The notes beneath the pieces were generated by a model. That model was not told where the DNA came from and searched no databases. It was given only the letters and a program-made list of their open reading frames with translations. From Myxococcota bacterium (lineage in GTDB: Bacteria > Myxococcota_A > UBA796 > JAJRTE01), in the NCBI GenBank assembly GCA_024278455.1, contig JAJRTE010000026.1, positions 1-40,454 of the forward strand: a DNA stretch of 40,454 nucleotides, given 5' to 3'. Each line of letters starts with the position of its first letter. Within the stretch, counting starts at the first letter, position 1. The translations under genes were made by a program, and so were the position numbers. Below are positions 8,958 to 17,969 of this stretch, one piece after another.

Positions 8958-11900
8958 ATGCGAACTGCCAGTGATTGTATCCCGCTCCTTGCCTTGCTCG
9001 TCTGTTTCCCAATCGCCCCCACCGCGCGCGCCGACCAGGTCCTCGAGGACTTCGAGGACATCTCCGACTGGACGGGACTGGACCAGGATACCCAGCACGT
9101 CCAGCAGGGCTCAGGCTCCGGACGGTGGGACCAGATGGAGGAGCAGACCTACATTCGTCATGATTTCGTCTCGCCGATCGACGCCAGCCAGGAGACCTTT
9201 CTCGGGCTCTATCTCTACTCGGAACAGGCCACCGGAGCCAAGATCCAGGTGACGCTGGATTCCGAGGACCCCGGCGATGACACCGGCTGGGACTACTATT
9301 CGACCACGCTCTCCGTGGACTGGGCAGGATGGCGATACTGGAAGGTGCCCCTGGAGGACTGGAGCGTGTCGCGCCACCCCCTGGGCTGGGATCACCTGAA
9401 CGACATCCGGTTTCACGCCAGCGGCTGGGGCCACACTCCCCAGCCTGGTACCGTGCTCTACCTCGACGAGTTGAAACTGGGGACCGGCGTGGTGGACGAG
9501 GTAGTTCCCGCCCACGGCTACCGAGACCAGGACTATGTGTACCACTACCACGCGCAACTCCGCGACCCAGGCGGTACGGGGGTTACGTTGAGCACCACGA
9601 CACTGGCCGAACAGGGGTTTACTTTCGATATGAGCATTTCGCCGGACACGGTCGTGATCCCGCCGGGCGGGACGGCACATCTCGACGTGGAAGTCCTCAT
9701 CACGGCCGAGCAGATCGCGACCTTGCCCGCTCTGGCGACCTGGCGCGCACAGGTTTTGCTGATCGAGGAGTCAGGGTCGGTTGACATCGAGGAGGAGTCT
9801 CGTGCGGGCGCGAGGGAATCCCAGGACTCCGGGATCCTGGACACGATCGACATCATGGCCGCTGTGCCCCTTCCCGATCGACCGTCTCCGAGGCTCCTCG
9901 TTGAGCAGGCGGATTTCGACGATATCCTGGCGCGGGCCTCGTCCGACTACTGGGTTTCGAACGAAATCCAGTCCATCGTGAGCGCGGCGGACGACTGGCC
10001 GTCGAGCTACGAATCCAAGTATGGACAGGCGACCTGGGCTCTCCCGCCGGAGGGGGGCCAGTGGACATTGTACTATATCTGCCCGGAGCACTCGGTCTAT
10101 CTCGAGTACCAGAACCAGCAGAACGTCTGCCCGATCGACGGCGCCGCCTATTCCGGCTGGCCCTACGACCAGGTCGTCTACAGTTTCCAGCACCAAGACC
10201 TCGCCAAGACCGCGCTGAAACTGGGCCTGGCCTGGCAGTTCACCGGGTCCCTCGACTACGCCGACTCGGCAGCGGAAATCCTCGAGGCCTATGCTGGAGT
10301 CTACGAGACCTATCCGCTCCATGATAAGTACGACGGTGAGGGGGCATCAGCGGCCCGCGTTCTGTCCCAGACGCTCGACGAGGCGTACTGGCTGACGCAA
10401 ATCGCCTGGGCCTACGATATGATCGCCGACAGCGGAGTCCTCGACACCTCCCCCGACGGGCTGGTGCCCACCCATCTTCTGCAAGCGTCCGCAGCCACTG
10501 TCGGCCGCTACGACGCGGGCACGAGCAACTGGCAATCCTGGCACAACGACGGCATTGCCTCGGTGGGGTTCGCACTCCAGGACTTCTCCCTGGTAGCGCA
10601 GGCCCTCGTGGGGTCGAGCGGCTTCGCGTTCCAGATGGAGAACTCCGTGGAAGGGGACGGGTTCTGGTACGAGGGGTCATGGAGCTACCACTTCTACGCC
10701 CTGGACGCGCTGCGAGACGTTGCGGAGATGGGAACTCGAGGCGGCATCGACCTCTGGAGCGACCCGGCCCTGGCCAGCATGTACCTGGCCCCGGTACAGG
10801 TCGCCATGCCCGACCTCATGCTGCCCGCCTTCAACGACAGCAAGACCCGTTCGCTCATCTCCGATGACGGCCTCTACGAACAGGCGTTCGCCCACCTGGA
10901 AGACGACACCCTCACGGTGCCCCTCGGCCACCGGTCTCGAGGCTTCGACGCCCTGCTCTGGGGCGTGGACACCCTCCCGGAAACCCTGTCCGACGCCCCG
11001 ACCGGCTCCTTGCTGCTGTCCGAATCGGGGATCGCCGTGCTGAGATCGCGTGACCGGGACGGCATGCCGACCTACTTGGCGCTGGACTACGGCCCCCACG
11101 GCGGGGGACACGGCCACTACGACAAGCTGGGGTTCGTGTCCTATGCTCGAGGCGCCATCATGGGCGTCGACCCCGGCACCCAGTCCTACGCCTCGCCGTA
11201 TCACGAGACGTGGGATGTTACGACCGTCGCCCACAACACGGTGGTCGTCGACACCGTGTCGCAGTCCGACGCGACCGGCGAACTCGAGGATTTTTGGGTC
11301 GATGACGACATCTCCTATGTCCGGGCCACCGCGGGTGAGGCCTATTCGAGCGCCTCCCTCGCCCGCACGATGGTGATGGTCCCGGACTACGTGCTCGATC
11401 GCACCGAGGTGAGCGCGCTCGACGGCCAGGCCCATCAGATCGACTGGGCCTACCACAACGGCGGCACGTTCCAATCGCTCACCCCCCTGGACATCGACCC
11501 CTATGCCGGTCTTCCGGATTCCCAGGGCTACGAACATCTCTCCTCACCCAGGGCCGCCCAAACCGGGGGAAACCTCATCGCAGCCTGGGACATGGGCAAC
11601 CCCGGATCCATCGGGAGCCCGTGGGCGTCGCCCTCGACCGTGGGCGCATCCATGGAAGCCATCGAGGACCCCGAACTGGCCCACGGAGGCGCCTGGCTCG
11701 CTCGGCTCGATTACGACTTCAGCGCCGAAGACGGCTACATCGTCTACGGATTCACGACGTCGGAGCCGCTTCCGGACGAAGCACCGCAGGGAATCACTTT
11801 GTGGATTCGGGGAGACGGAAGCGGGCTGTCCATCGCCATCCGGCTCTACGATCAGACCTCAGAACGGTTCGTGCAGCCCCTCGGCGTGGTCGACTGGACC

Positions 11901-12965
11901 GGCTGGCGGGAGATCACGCTACAGGATCCGGAAACCTGGTCGAATTACTTGGGAAACGCTGATGGCATCTTCGACCCGCCGCTGAGCCTCGTCGCCGTGC
12001 AACTCACCCGGAACGGGTCCGGCTCCGTGACCGGGTCCTTCGAAGTGGACGACATCACGCTGCACTACGGCGAGGACCTCCACTATGCCGATTTCGAAGT
12101 GCCGGCTCGAGGCATGCGCCTGTGGACCCTGGGCGTCCCGGATACCACGTTGGTCGCCGCCGAAGGCCTGGGGCCCGACCTCGAGGCCGTGCCCATGGTC
12201 CTCATCCGGCGCCACGCCGAAGAGACCACATTCGAATCCCTGATGGAGTTCCACGGGGCGACTCCGGCCGTCACCGGCTTCCAGGCCTTGACCGCCTCTC
12301 GAGCCGGACCGGGCGCCGCGGGCTACGAGGTGTGGACGACCCGGTTCGACGACATCACGCTCCTGGCCGGCGACGGCGGCCCGCTTCCAGGATTGGGCTT
12401 CGGTGACTGGCTGTTCGACGGCGCGTTCGCCTGGTACAGGCAGGAGATCTCCGGTGCGAACCCGGTTCGGCTCGTGCTCCGGGAAGCCAGCTCCCTCCAG
12501 GGCCCTGGCCCAATCCCCCAGATCGACAGGCTGACCGGCTCGGGCGCACGCGACGACCAGTACGCCGCGGAAGACCAGGTGGACATCCTGGTGAGCGACA
12601 CGACCCTCGAGCGGTTCTCGGGCCGCTGGGAGGATGAGGGCACGACTCTCGTGGTCGACCTCTCCCTGGAAGAGCGGGACTCGGCCCGGATTCGCCTGTT
12701 CGCCCCCGATGTCGCCGACCTCGAGGTCAACGGCGCACCGACCATCTTCTCCCGTTCGGGCTCGTATATCACCTTCACCTGGGAGGAAGATTCGGGAAGC
12801 GGGGGCTGCTCGGCCGCCGACAGTGGGAACCAGGCCGGGTCGAGGGGACGCGGAGGTTCACCGTCCCGGGGAGGCATTCCCGCCATCGCGCTCGGCGCCC
12901 TGGCCTGGACGCTCGCGCTCCGCCGCCGCGCACGCTCCGCCGCGCGCGCGCCGAGACGCCGCTGA
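8958..12965 (+). CDS. Secreted heparinase II/III-family polysaccharide lyase with CBM-like domains and MYXO-CTERM-like tail
   Basis: The product is 1335 residues, about twice a typical heparinase II/III protein. A signal peptide (ending near TARA-DQ) precedes a jelly-roll CBM-like domain (about 26-190) and an Ig-like linker (about 190-300). An alpha/alpha toroid (about 320-650) has NWQSWHND and GFWYEGSWSYHFY, and the anti-parallel beta-sheet domain has LDYGPHGGGHGHYDKLGF near residue 714. A second CBM-like domain (about 874-1037) appears inserted within the beta-sheet part. The tail has GGCSAADSG, a Gly/Ser/Arg spacer, a short hydrophobic segment and an Arg cluster, like a MYXO-CTERM sorting signal. 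It should cleave uronic-acid-containing polysaccharide by beta-elimination outside the cell; the substrate is not predictable. ATG 8958 has AAGGA at 8-9 nt; ATG 8949 is too close to it. It is convergent with the HNH gene, with a 28-nt gap. Confidence 0.87.
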   Translation: MRTASDCIPLLALLVCFPIAPTARADQVLEDFEDISDWTGLDQDTQHVQQGSGSGRWDQMEEQTYIRHDFVSPIDASQETFLGLYLYSEQATGAKIQVTLDSEDPGDDTGWDYYSTTLSVDWAGWRYWKVPLEDWSVSRHPLGWDHLNDIRFHASGWGHTPQPGTVLYLDELKLGTGVVDEVVPAHGYRDQDYVYHYHAQLRDPGGTGVTLSTTTLAEQGFTFDMSISPDTVVIPPGGTAHLDVEVLITAEQIATLPALATWRAQVLLIEESGSVDIEEESRAGARESQDSGILDTIDIMAAVPLPDRPSPRLLVEQADFDDILARASSDYWVSNEIQSIVSAADDWPSSYESKYGQATWALPPEGGQWTLYYICPEHSVYLEYQNQQNVCPIDGAAYSGWPYDQVVYSFQHQDLAKTALKLGLAWQFTGSLDYADSAAEILEAYAGVYETYPLHDKYDGEGASAARVLSQTLDEAYWLTQIAWAYDMIADSGVLDTSPDGLVPTHLLQASAATVGRYDAGTSNWQSWHNDGIASVGFALQDFSLVAQALVGSSGFAFQMENSVEGDGFWYEGSWSYHFYALDALRDVAEMGTRGGIDLWSDPALASMYLAPVQVAMPDLMLPAFNDSKTRSLISDDGLYEQAFAHLEDDTLTVPLGHRSRGFDALLWGVDTLPETLSDAPTGSLLLSESGIAVLRSRDRDGMPTYLALDYGPHGGGHGHYDKLGFVSYARGAIMGVDPGTQSYASPYHETWDVTTVAHNTVVVDTVSQSDATGELEDFWVDDDISYVRATAGEAYSSASLARTMVMVPDYVLDRTEVSALDGQAHQIDWAYHNGGTFQSLTPLDIDPYAGLPDSQGYEHLSSPRAAQTGGNLIAAWDMGNPGSIGSPWASPSTVGASMEAIEDPELAHGGAWLARLDYDFSAEDGYIVYGFTTSEPLPDEAPQGITLWIRGDGSGLSIAIRLYDQTSERFVQPLGVVDWTGWREITLQDPETWSNYLGNADGIFDPPLSLVAVQLTRNGSGSVTGSFEVDDITLHYGEDLHYADFEVPARGMRLWTLGVPDTTLVAAEGLGPDLEAVPMVLIRRHAEETTFESLMEFHGATPAVTGFQALTASRAGPGAAGYEVWTTRFDDITLLAGDGGPLPGLGFGDWLFDGAFAWYRQEISGANPVRLVLREASSLQGPGPIPQIDRLTGSGARDDQYAAEDQVDILVSDTTLERFSGRWEDEGTTLVVDLSLEERDSARIRLFAPDVADLEVNGAPTIFSRSGSYITFTWEEDSGSGGCSAADSGNQAGSRGRGGSPSRGGIPAIALGALAWTLALRRRARSAARAPRRR

Positions 12966-12993
12966 CCACTCCCATCGCCCGGGGTCGGCGTGT

Positions 12994-14160
12994 TCAGCGC
13001 GCACGCCCGTGGACGCCGAGTGCCCGGACGATTCGCGGGCGGTCCATCGGGACGAACTCGTCCTCGAGACGCCACAGCCGCACGCCGCCGGGCAGGTGCA
13101 GGTAGACCGCCCTACCGACGCTGAGCGTCCGCAACGGGCTCGACTCCCAGTTCGCCCGCCCGGCGACAAGCCTCAAGTCACTCGCTCGCTCGGCTGAACG
13201 CGCCCGCCAGTGTTCCACATGTTCCGCGGCGGCCAGAAAATCCCGCTTCCGGTTGTTGCACCTAGAATGGGCCACCACGAGATTGTCTATGCTGTTGTCG
13301 GGATGGCGGGACCAGGGGATGAAGTGGTCGACATCGTGACTCCCGTCAATGGACTCGCCACAGTAGAAGCATCGGTTGTCCTGGAGTTCGCGCAGCCCCG
13401 GCCGGACCGGGGCCAACTGGGCCCGCGCGCAGCCGAACAGGACCAGCTCGAGACGGTACTCCTCGAGGCGGTTCATGCGCGCCACCCTGACCGCCCACTG
13501 GCGATGGATGAGAGGACGAAGGACACCGCTCAGGCGAACGAGCTGCTCGCTGACGCCGGGTCGGAACCGGATGCGGTTGTCGAACGCGCTCCCGTCGCCC
13601 CGTTGGTAGCGCGCCACCTCCCGCCGCCGCACGCTCGCCCTCCAGCCTCCCGGACGCCGGACCGCCCGCCATCCGATGTCGTAGAGGAACCTGTCCTCCT
13701 CCTTGCCGAGGAACTGGAGTCGGGGCAGGGGCATCTCGATGAGCTTCCACTCGACGAAACGCACGAGGTCCTCCCAGCCCTCCTGCGCGACCCGAGTGCG
13801 TGCTCGAGAAAGGGGCAAGGATTCCGCGGGGTTACGTGTGACGACCTCGCGGAATGCCTGGATCTTGCGCAGAATATCTGCTTGGCCCCCTGGTCCAGCC
13901 GTACCCTGGCGCAGCACTCCGGCTTCCCGGTAAGGCACCGTGTGCGGCCAGTAGAGTTCGATGACTTTCTCGGCGAGCTGCCTGGTGGTCACCGTCTCCG
14001 GCGGGAGCGCCTTCTCCGAGTAGCCCTCGAAGCACAGGTCGATCAGCGCGACGAGGAGCGCAAACTTGTAGGTCGCGGCGAACCTCCCCTCCTCGAGGAG
14101 CTGGATGAGCCGTTCTGCCAGGCGAAGCACCCCCTGGTCGGTTTCTGACGGTGGACTCAC
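12994..14160 (-). CDS. HNH endonuclease domain protein
   Basis: The product is 388 residues. The C-terminal third carries an HNH nuclease motif: CFYCGESIDG followed by HDVDHFIPWS and NLVVAHSRCNNRKRDFL, with Cys pairs suitable for a structural zinc. The N-terminal two thirds are helical and Arg-rich and show no domain I recognise; FAATYKFALLVALIDLCFE is a distinctive stretch. The GTG start at 14160 has GGGGAGG 7 nt upstream. It may be an orphan restriction-type nuclease or part of a defence island, but no methylase, helicase or toxin partner lies beside it. It is flanked by a repeat island on its 5' side. Confidence 0.82.
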   Translation of the reverse strand: MSPPSETDQGVLRLAERLIQLLEEGRFAATYKFALLVALIDLCFEGYSEKALPPETVTTRQLAEKVIELYWPHTVPYREAGVLRQGTAGPGGQADILRKIQAFREVVTRNPAESLPLSRARTRVAQEGWEDLVRFVEWKLIEMPLPRLQFLGKEEDRFLYDIGWRAVRRPGGWRASVRRREVARYQRGDGSAFDNRIRFRPGVSEQLVRLSGVLRPLIHRQWAVRVARMNRLEEYRLELVLFGCARAQLAPVRPGLRELQDNRCFYCGESIDGSHDVDHFIPWSRHPDNSIDNLVVAHSRCNNRKRDFLAAAEHVEHWRARSAERASDLRLVAGRANWESSPLRTLSVGRAVYLHLPGGVRLWRLEDEFVPMDRPRIVRALGVHGRAR

Positions 14161-14289
14161 GCCGCGCCCTCCCCTGCCCGGGTTCGTACCGGCCCGGTTC
14201 CATTATCCCGAACCTGGCTCGGCCCCGTGAAACGGATCGGGAGAAGTGTACCACGAACCGGGGGAGGCACAACCCCATTGGAAAGGACA

Positions 14290-14402
14290 TCGAGGGTCAA
14301 CAGATCGAAACACGGACCGATAGTATGTGCCTCGAGGGTCAACAGATCGAAACACGGACCGATAGTATGTGCCTCGAGGGTCAACAGATCGAAACACGGA
14401 CC
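14290..14402. repeat. 42-bp tandem repeat, about 2.7 copies
   Basis: Copies start at 14290, 14332 and 14374 with an exact 42-bp period; the third breaks off at 14402. The unit begins TCGAGGGTCAACAGATCGAA and ends CGGACCGATAGTATGTGCC. The copies I compared are identical, so the array is recent or homogenised. Each junction between units restores a CTCGAG site. It lies in the 449-base non-coding gap 14161-14609 between the HNH gene and the pilin operon. Confidence 0.92.
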
Positions 14403-14425
14403 ATGTCGAGAAGCCCAAGTGTGGG

Positions 14426-14443
14426 GCAGGCTTTCCAGCCTGC
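14426..14443. repeat. REP-like perfect hairpin
   Basis: GCAGGCT (14426-14432), loop TTCC, AGCCTGC (14437-14443) form a perfect 7-bp stem. It resembles the short GC-rich palindromes that recur between genes in several bacterial phyla. No second copy was noticed in this window. Confidence 0.5.
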
Positions 14444-14445
14444 TC

Positions 14446-14541
14446 ACTCCCCAGCCCACCCACCAGCCTGCTCACTCCCCAGCCCACTCCCCAGCCCACT
14501 CCCAGACGGCGCACCCACCAGCCAGCCTACTCCCCAGCCCA
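14446..14541. repeat. C-rich short direct repeats (13-mer, four copies)
   Basis: ACTCCCCAGCCCA occurs at 14446, 14474, 14486 and 14529, separated by related C-rich sequence. The strand is strongly C over G. I see no gene in it; it continues the repeat island that starts at 14290. Confidence 0.75.
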
Positions 14542-14609
14542 CCCCTCCACACCAGCGAATCGGTCCCCTCGCCGTCTCCAGCCCTGCCGGGACGTACTGT
14601 CTCGAGGCC

Positions 14610-15830
14610 TCAGCCCATGTCGGGATAGGGTTGTTCCGGACCGTGGTACTCGCGCCAGGAGTACCAGAGGCCGGGCATCATGATACCACGGAGCACCTGC
14701 AAGGCCTGCTCGCACCAAACGAGTTTCAGGTTGCCGCCGATGACCATCCATGCGGGGTCGTTCGGGTATCCACCGGCGGTGACGCACGCACCGAAGAGGT
14801 TCGCCGTGCCCTTGAACAGGATCCGGGCATTCCGTCCCACGACGATGAGCCCGGAGAAGGTGAATGTCCCGGTCTGCACCACGGTCCCGTCGATCAAGAG
14901 CACTCCCGCCCCCTGGGTCGTGCCGTTGAGGTCCAGTTCGGTGCCCTGGGCCACGTAGACCAGTTTGGGGGCGTCGATGGTGCCGTAGGTCTCCTGCGAA
15001 TTGGCCGGCCAAGTCGTAATCCGTTCGGGCATGGGCAGGCGATACATGAATTCGGAGATCAGCCGGGCCTGCGCGCAAAACCCTTTGTCGCCCTGGAGTT
15101 CCGGCACACCGGACGCCGTGTCCGGGTCGCCCTCCACCACGCTGCTGCTGCCCAGGTAGGCCGACCGGCCTGCCTCCTCGAAGAATATCCCCCCCTTCTC
15201 GAACGGCCCGTCCAGCCTTTCCGGGTTGCAGTTCGACCCGCTGCACGGCGAAGGCGGAGGCGCGTGGTCGTATCCGGACACCAGGGAACTCCCCGAAACC
15301 GACGCAAAAATATCGTTGCCGCACACGGTCAGCACGGAAAGCGGCTCGAGGTCGAACCCGATACGGCGATACATGCCCTCGACCGTCACAGCGTACTCGA
15401 GATTCCTGCCATACCCCTTGGCCAGGATGCGCAATGCATTGTCCGTGTCGTACATGCCCGGATCATCCGCGTTGTTCAGCAGCCTGGCCTGGTAGTAGCC
15501 CTGGCCGTGGGGCTGGTACCCGAGGAAGGCGTCGTGGGGAAGTGACAGGGCGCTCCAGTCCTGGATTTCGTCCAGGTGCACGGCCGCATCCTCCATCGCA
15601 GCCTCGGCCAGCATCAGCGCATAGGTCCTGTCCTTGTAGTCCATGGCGCGGTAGAGTTCCTGGCGGGCCGCGCTGAGCGCGATGCCACCACCGATGAGGA
15701 TCACCAGCAGGCATACGGACGCCACCAGGACGGTGGTCGCCCCGCGCTCCCCGCCGCATCCTTGCGCGGTGTGTCTTGCGGTTTCGACAGCCGATGTTTC
15801 GTCTCTTCGTGCGAGTGTCGTCGAGTCCAT
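14610..15830 (-). CDS. PilX-like pilus-assembly protein
   Basis: The product is 406 residues. After about 35 residues comes an RGATTVLVASVCLLVILIGG membrane segment followed by LSAARQELYRAMDYKDRTY, the arrangement of PilX-type minor pilins and pilus-assembly proteins. The C-terminal part is beta-rich and Cys-containing, with GTFTFSGLIVVG near the end. It would sit in the inner membrane or pilus tip and help prime type IV pilus assembly. The ATG at 15830 has GGAGG 7 nt upstream, which decides the start over an upstream ATG at 15977 that overlaps the preceding gene. It is last in a five-gene minus-strand operon, separated by 113 nt from the PilW-like gene. Confidence 0.72.
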   Translation of the reverse strand: MDSTTLARRDETSAVETARHTAQGCGGERGATTVLVASVCLLVILIGGGIALSAARQELYRAMDYKDRTYALMLAEAAMEDAAVHLDEIQDWSALSLPHDAFLGYQPHGQGYYQARLLNNADDPGMYDTDNALRILAKGYGRNLEYAVTVEGMYRRIGFDLEPLSVLTVCGNDIFASVSGSSLVSGYDHAPPPSPCSGSNCNPERLDGPFEKGGIFFEEAGRSAYLGSSSVVEGDPDTASGVPELQGDKGFCAQARLISEFMYRLPMPERITTWPANSQETYGTIDAPKLVYVAQGTELDLNGTTQGAGVLLIDGTVVQTGTFTFSGLIVVGRNARILFKGTANLFGACVTAGGYPNDPAWMVIGGNLKLVWCEQALQVLRGIMMPGLWYSWREYHGPEQPYPDMG

Positions 15831-15943
15831 GCCTTCGCCTCCAAGTAGCAACAGCGTTACCCGGTGCAACATGCTGCTCGCGCTCCGCCCACCGCGACGC
15901 CTTCTGTTCCTGCGATCCGGCGCTGGCGCACCTCGAACGGGAC

Positions 15944-16660
15944 CTACCGATTCCTGAGCTTGATCGTCAAGGCCCACTTGCGGGTGATTTCGTCCGTCTG
16001 GTAGCAGTCCGACGGTGCTGTCGTGGTCGTGGCGTCGATCCGGACCCAGCTCACATCGTTGGCACTGACCGTCGGCTGTCTGTCCCGGTCATAGAAGCTG
16101 AACGCGAAGTCGCACACGTTGATCAAGATGACTTCCTGGTCCCACTGGTCCCCGAACCGGACTTGGCGGACTATCCGATGGGTGTTGGCATCGAAACGAT
16201 ACCGAATCGCCTCCCGGTCGTCGTCGGCGTCGCCGTCGGGCTCGTTCCTCTCTGCGCCCCCGAACCGATCGTAGCGCACCTCGAGGTCGTTGGTCATGTC
16301 GCCGTCGCCGCCGGGATCGAGAACCAGGGGGCGGTCATCCGCCGGGTCTCCATCGAACAGGAAGGGCTTCGACAGGGGATTCGAGCCGGCGGAACGAATG
16401 TCGCGCGCGACCTGGTGGATGACTTCTCGAGCCTCGCTCGAATAGAAGGTCAGGCGGTGCTCGAACTGGTAGAGTTTGCCAGCGCCGTTCACCGCCACGA
16501 GAAACCCCGCGGAGAGGACGATCCCCATGCCCATGGCGACCGTCAGCTCCACCAGCGACGTTCCGATCTCGTGCCTCTGACGCCGGGAGTCCCCCACCGG
16601 GCCGTCACCGTTTTCCCCCGGCCACGCCCGTTCGTTCTGCCGTTCCTCATCGACAACCAT
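15944..16660 (-). CDS. PilW-like prepilin
   Basis: The product is 238 residues. A type III prepilin signal is visible: EIG before TSLVELTVAMGMGIVLSAGF, with cleavage after Gly and Glu at +5. The leader before it is long (about 35 residues) and acidic. The body is typical of PilW (helical spine, then beta-rich domain) and has many Asp residues in GDGDMTNDLEV and DGDADDDREAI, which could bind calcium. A minor pilin processed by the prepilin peptidase is the likely role. The ATG at 16660 has GGGAGG 6 nt upstream. It lies 23 nt after the PilV-like gene. Confidence 0.8.
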   Translation of the reverse strand: MVVDEERQNERAWPGENGDGPVGDSRRQRHEIGTSLVELTVAMGMGIVLSAGFLVAVNGAGKLYQFEHRLTFYSSEAREVIHQVARDIRSAGSNPLSKPFLFDGDPADDRPLVLDPGGDGDMTNDLEVRYDRFGGAERNEPDGDADDDREAIRYRFDANTHRIVRQVRFGDQWDQEVILINVCDFAFSFYDRDRQPTVSANDVSWVRIDATTTTAPSDCYQTDEITRKWALTIKLRNR

Positions 16661-16683
16661 GTTCACCTCCCGCGCCGCGCCGG

Positions 16684-17241
16684 CTACTTTTTCCTGTGTC
16701 CCCTGCCATGGTCGTGATTGCCTTGCTCGTCCGGGATGATCACTGGCACAGGCCACCCCACCCGAGCGCCGGAATGAAACACCGACTGGCGTTCGACACC
16801 TCGAGCGTCGCGCCAGGTGACCGTGATCACGAGGCTGTCGAGGCCCTCGTGAGGGCCATCAGCGAGGTATTCCCAGTCGGCCCGGTACCGGCCGGATGCG
16901 CTCGGCTCACCAGCGCCGTTGATCGGCCCCGTGGTCCCGGAGAGGGGAATGCCGAGCCGCGCCCGCTCCTCCGGGTCGCGGGTCTTGAATTCCTCGAACA
17001 AGTTGCGGGCCAGGGTCGTCGACGTTGCGATTTCCGTCGCCAAGCTGTTCGTGTACGTGACCTCGTTCATCAGTGTCGCACCCGCTGCCATTCCGCCCGC
17101 GAACAGCGACATCGCAATGACATTCTCGATGATCGTCGATCCTCTGCTCCGAGAACTACCGTGAGCCGGCAGCTCGAGGCGGCACCCGCGGCCACACGGT
17201 TTCGTCCATCTCCGCGCACAGATTCTCAGCCACCGCATCAT
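16684..17241 (-). CDS. PilV-like prepilin
   Basis: The product is 185 residues. RSRG precedes STIIENVIAMSLFAGGMAAG: cleavage after Gly, Glu at +5 and a hydrophobic spine, as in PilV-type minor pilins. The Arg-rich leader of about 33 residues is long. The globular part is short and ends HDHGRGHRKK. Its ATG (17241) overlaps the stop of the upstream gene (ATGA type), with GAGGAGG 7 nt upstream, showing translational coupling. It should be a minor pilin of the initiation complex. Confidence 0.78.
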   Translation of the reverse strand: MMRWLRICARRWTKPCGRGCRLELPAHGSSRSRGSTIIENVIAMSLFAGGMAAGATLMNEVTYTNSLATEIATSTTLARNLFEEFKTRDPEERARLGIPLSGTTGPINGAGEPSASGRYRADWEYLADGPHEGLDSLVITVTWRDARGVERQSVFHSGARVGWPVPVIIPDEQGNHDHGRGHRKK

Positions 17242-17969
17242 CGTTTCACCTCCTCGATCGTTCCCCACAGGGCCGGACTGTCTCGAGTCGGGCTCAACGG
17301 AGGAAGGCTGCTCCCGGGTTCCAGCCCGAAGGCTTCGGGTGCGCCCAGGGGCACGACCACGGTCCCCCTCGACTCCTCGAGGGGGACGCCGTCCTCACGT
17401 TCTTCGGCCAAGAGCGTGTTCCGGCGGGTCGGCTCGAGGCTCTGCCCTGTGGGTGCGCGTTCGTTGTCCGCAAAGGCGAAAACAGCAGCTCCCTCGGCCG
17501 GCATGCGATTCGTCCCGGCGACGGGCCATTGCGATCGGCGGCCGGTGACCTGCGCCCGGAAAAACGAGTGGACTCCCGTTGCGCCGCCGCCCGATTCCCT
17601 GGACCTGACGCGGATGACACCTGACGGATCGATGAGCCAGCACTGGTGGGTGGTGCACACCTCGGCCAAGAACATGGCACGGCGCCCCGCCCGAAAGGCG
17701 AAGACCCGGCCCCGGCATTCCCCGGGAGGACGAGCACCCAGCGTCTCGAGGGAGGAGGCGAACCGTCGCGTTGTGTGGTAGTATTCGAATTGTCGCACAT
17801 GCACCGCCGCCAGCCATCGCCTGGCGGCTCTCTCCCGGGTCCAGGCGCTGTACTCGCTGGACGCACGGACGCACCCACCGGCCAGACTCCATGCCATCAG
17901 CATGAGGGTGGTCACGCGAAGCACCCGTGGAGAGACGGGCTCGAGCAGCCTGGCCAAGACCCGCCTCAT
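17238..17969 (-). CDS. Membrane-anchored protein of unknown function in minor-pilin operon
   Basis: The product is 243 residues. An Arg-rich N-terminus and hydrophobic segment VTTLMLMAWSLAGGC suggest a signal peptide or lipoprotein anchor (imperfect lipobox LAGGC). No domain is recognised. A stretch near residue 60, VRQFEYYHTTRRFASSLETL, resembles the region of pilins where a helix leads into the globular domain, but no prepilin cleavage site is present. Both ends overlap their neighbours by ATGA junctions, so it is coupled to the genes on either side and probably works with them. The start at 17969 follows from the overlap with the upstream stop. Confidence 0.6.
   Translation of the reverse strand: MRRVLARLLEPVSPRVLRVTTLMLMAWSLAGGCVRASSEYSAWTRERAARRWLAAVHVRQFEYYHTTRRFASSLETLGARPPGECRGRVFAFRAGRRAMFLAEVCTTHQCWLIDPSGVIRVRSRESGGGATGVHSFFRAQVTGRRSQWPVAGTNRMPAEGAAVFAFADNERAPTGQSLEPTRRNTLLAEEREDGVPLEESRGTVVVPLGAPEAFGLEPGSSLPPLSPTRDSPALWGTIEEVKR

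Noticed and set aside
14290..14402. CRISPR array
   Set aside because: The 42-bp units are contiguous without unique spacers and there are no cas genes.
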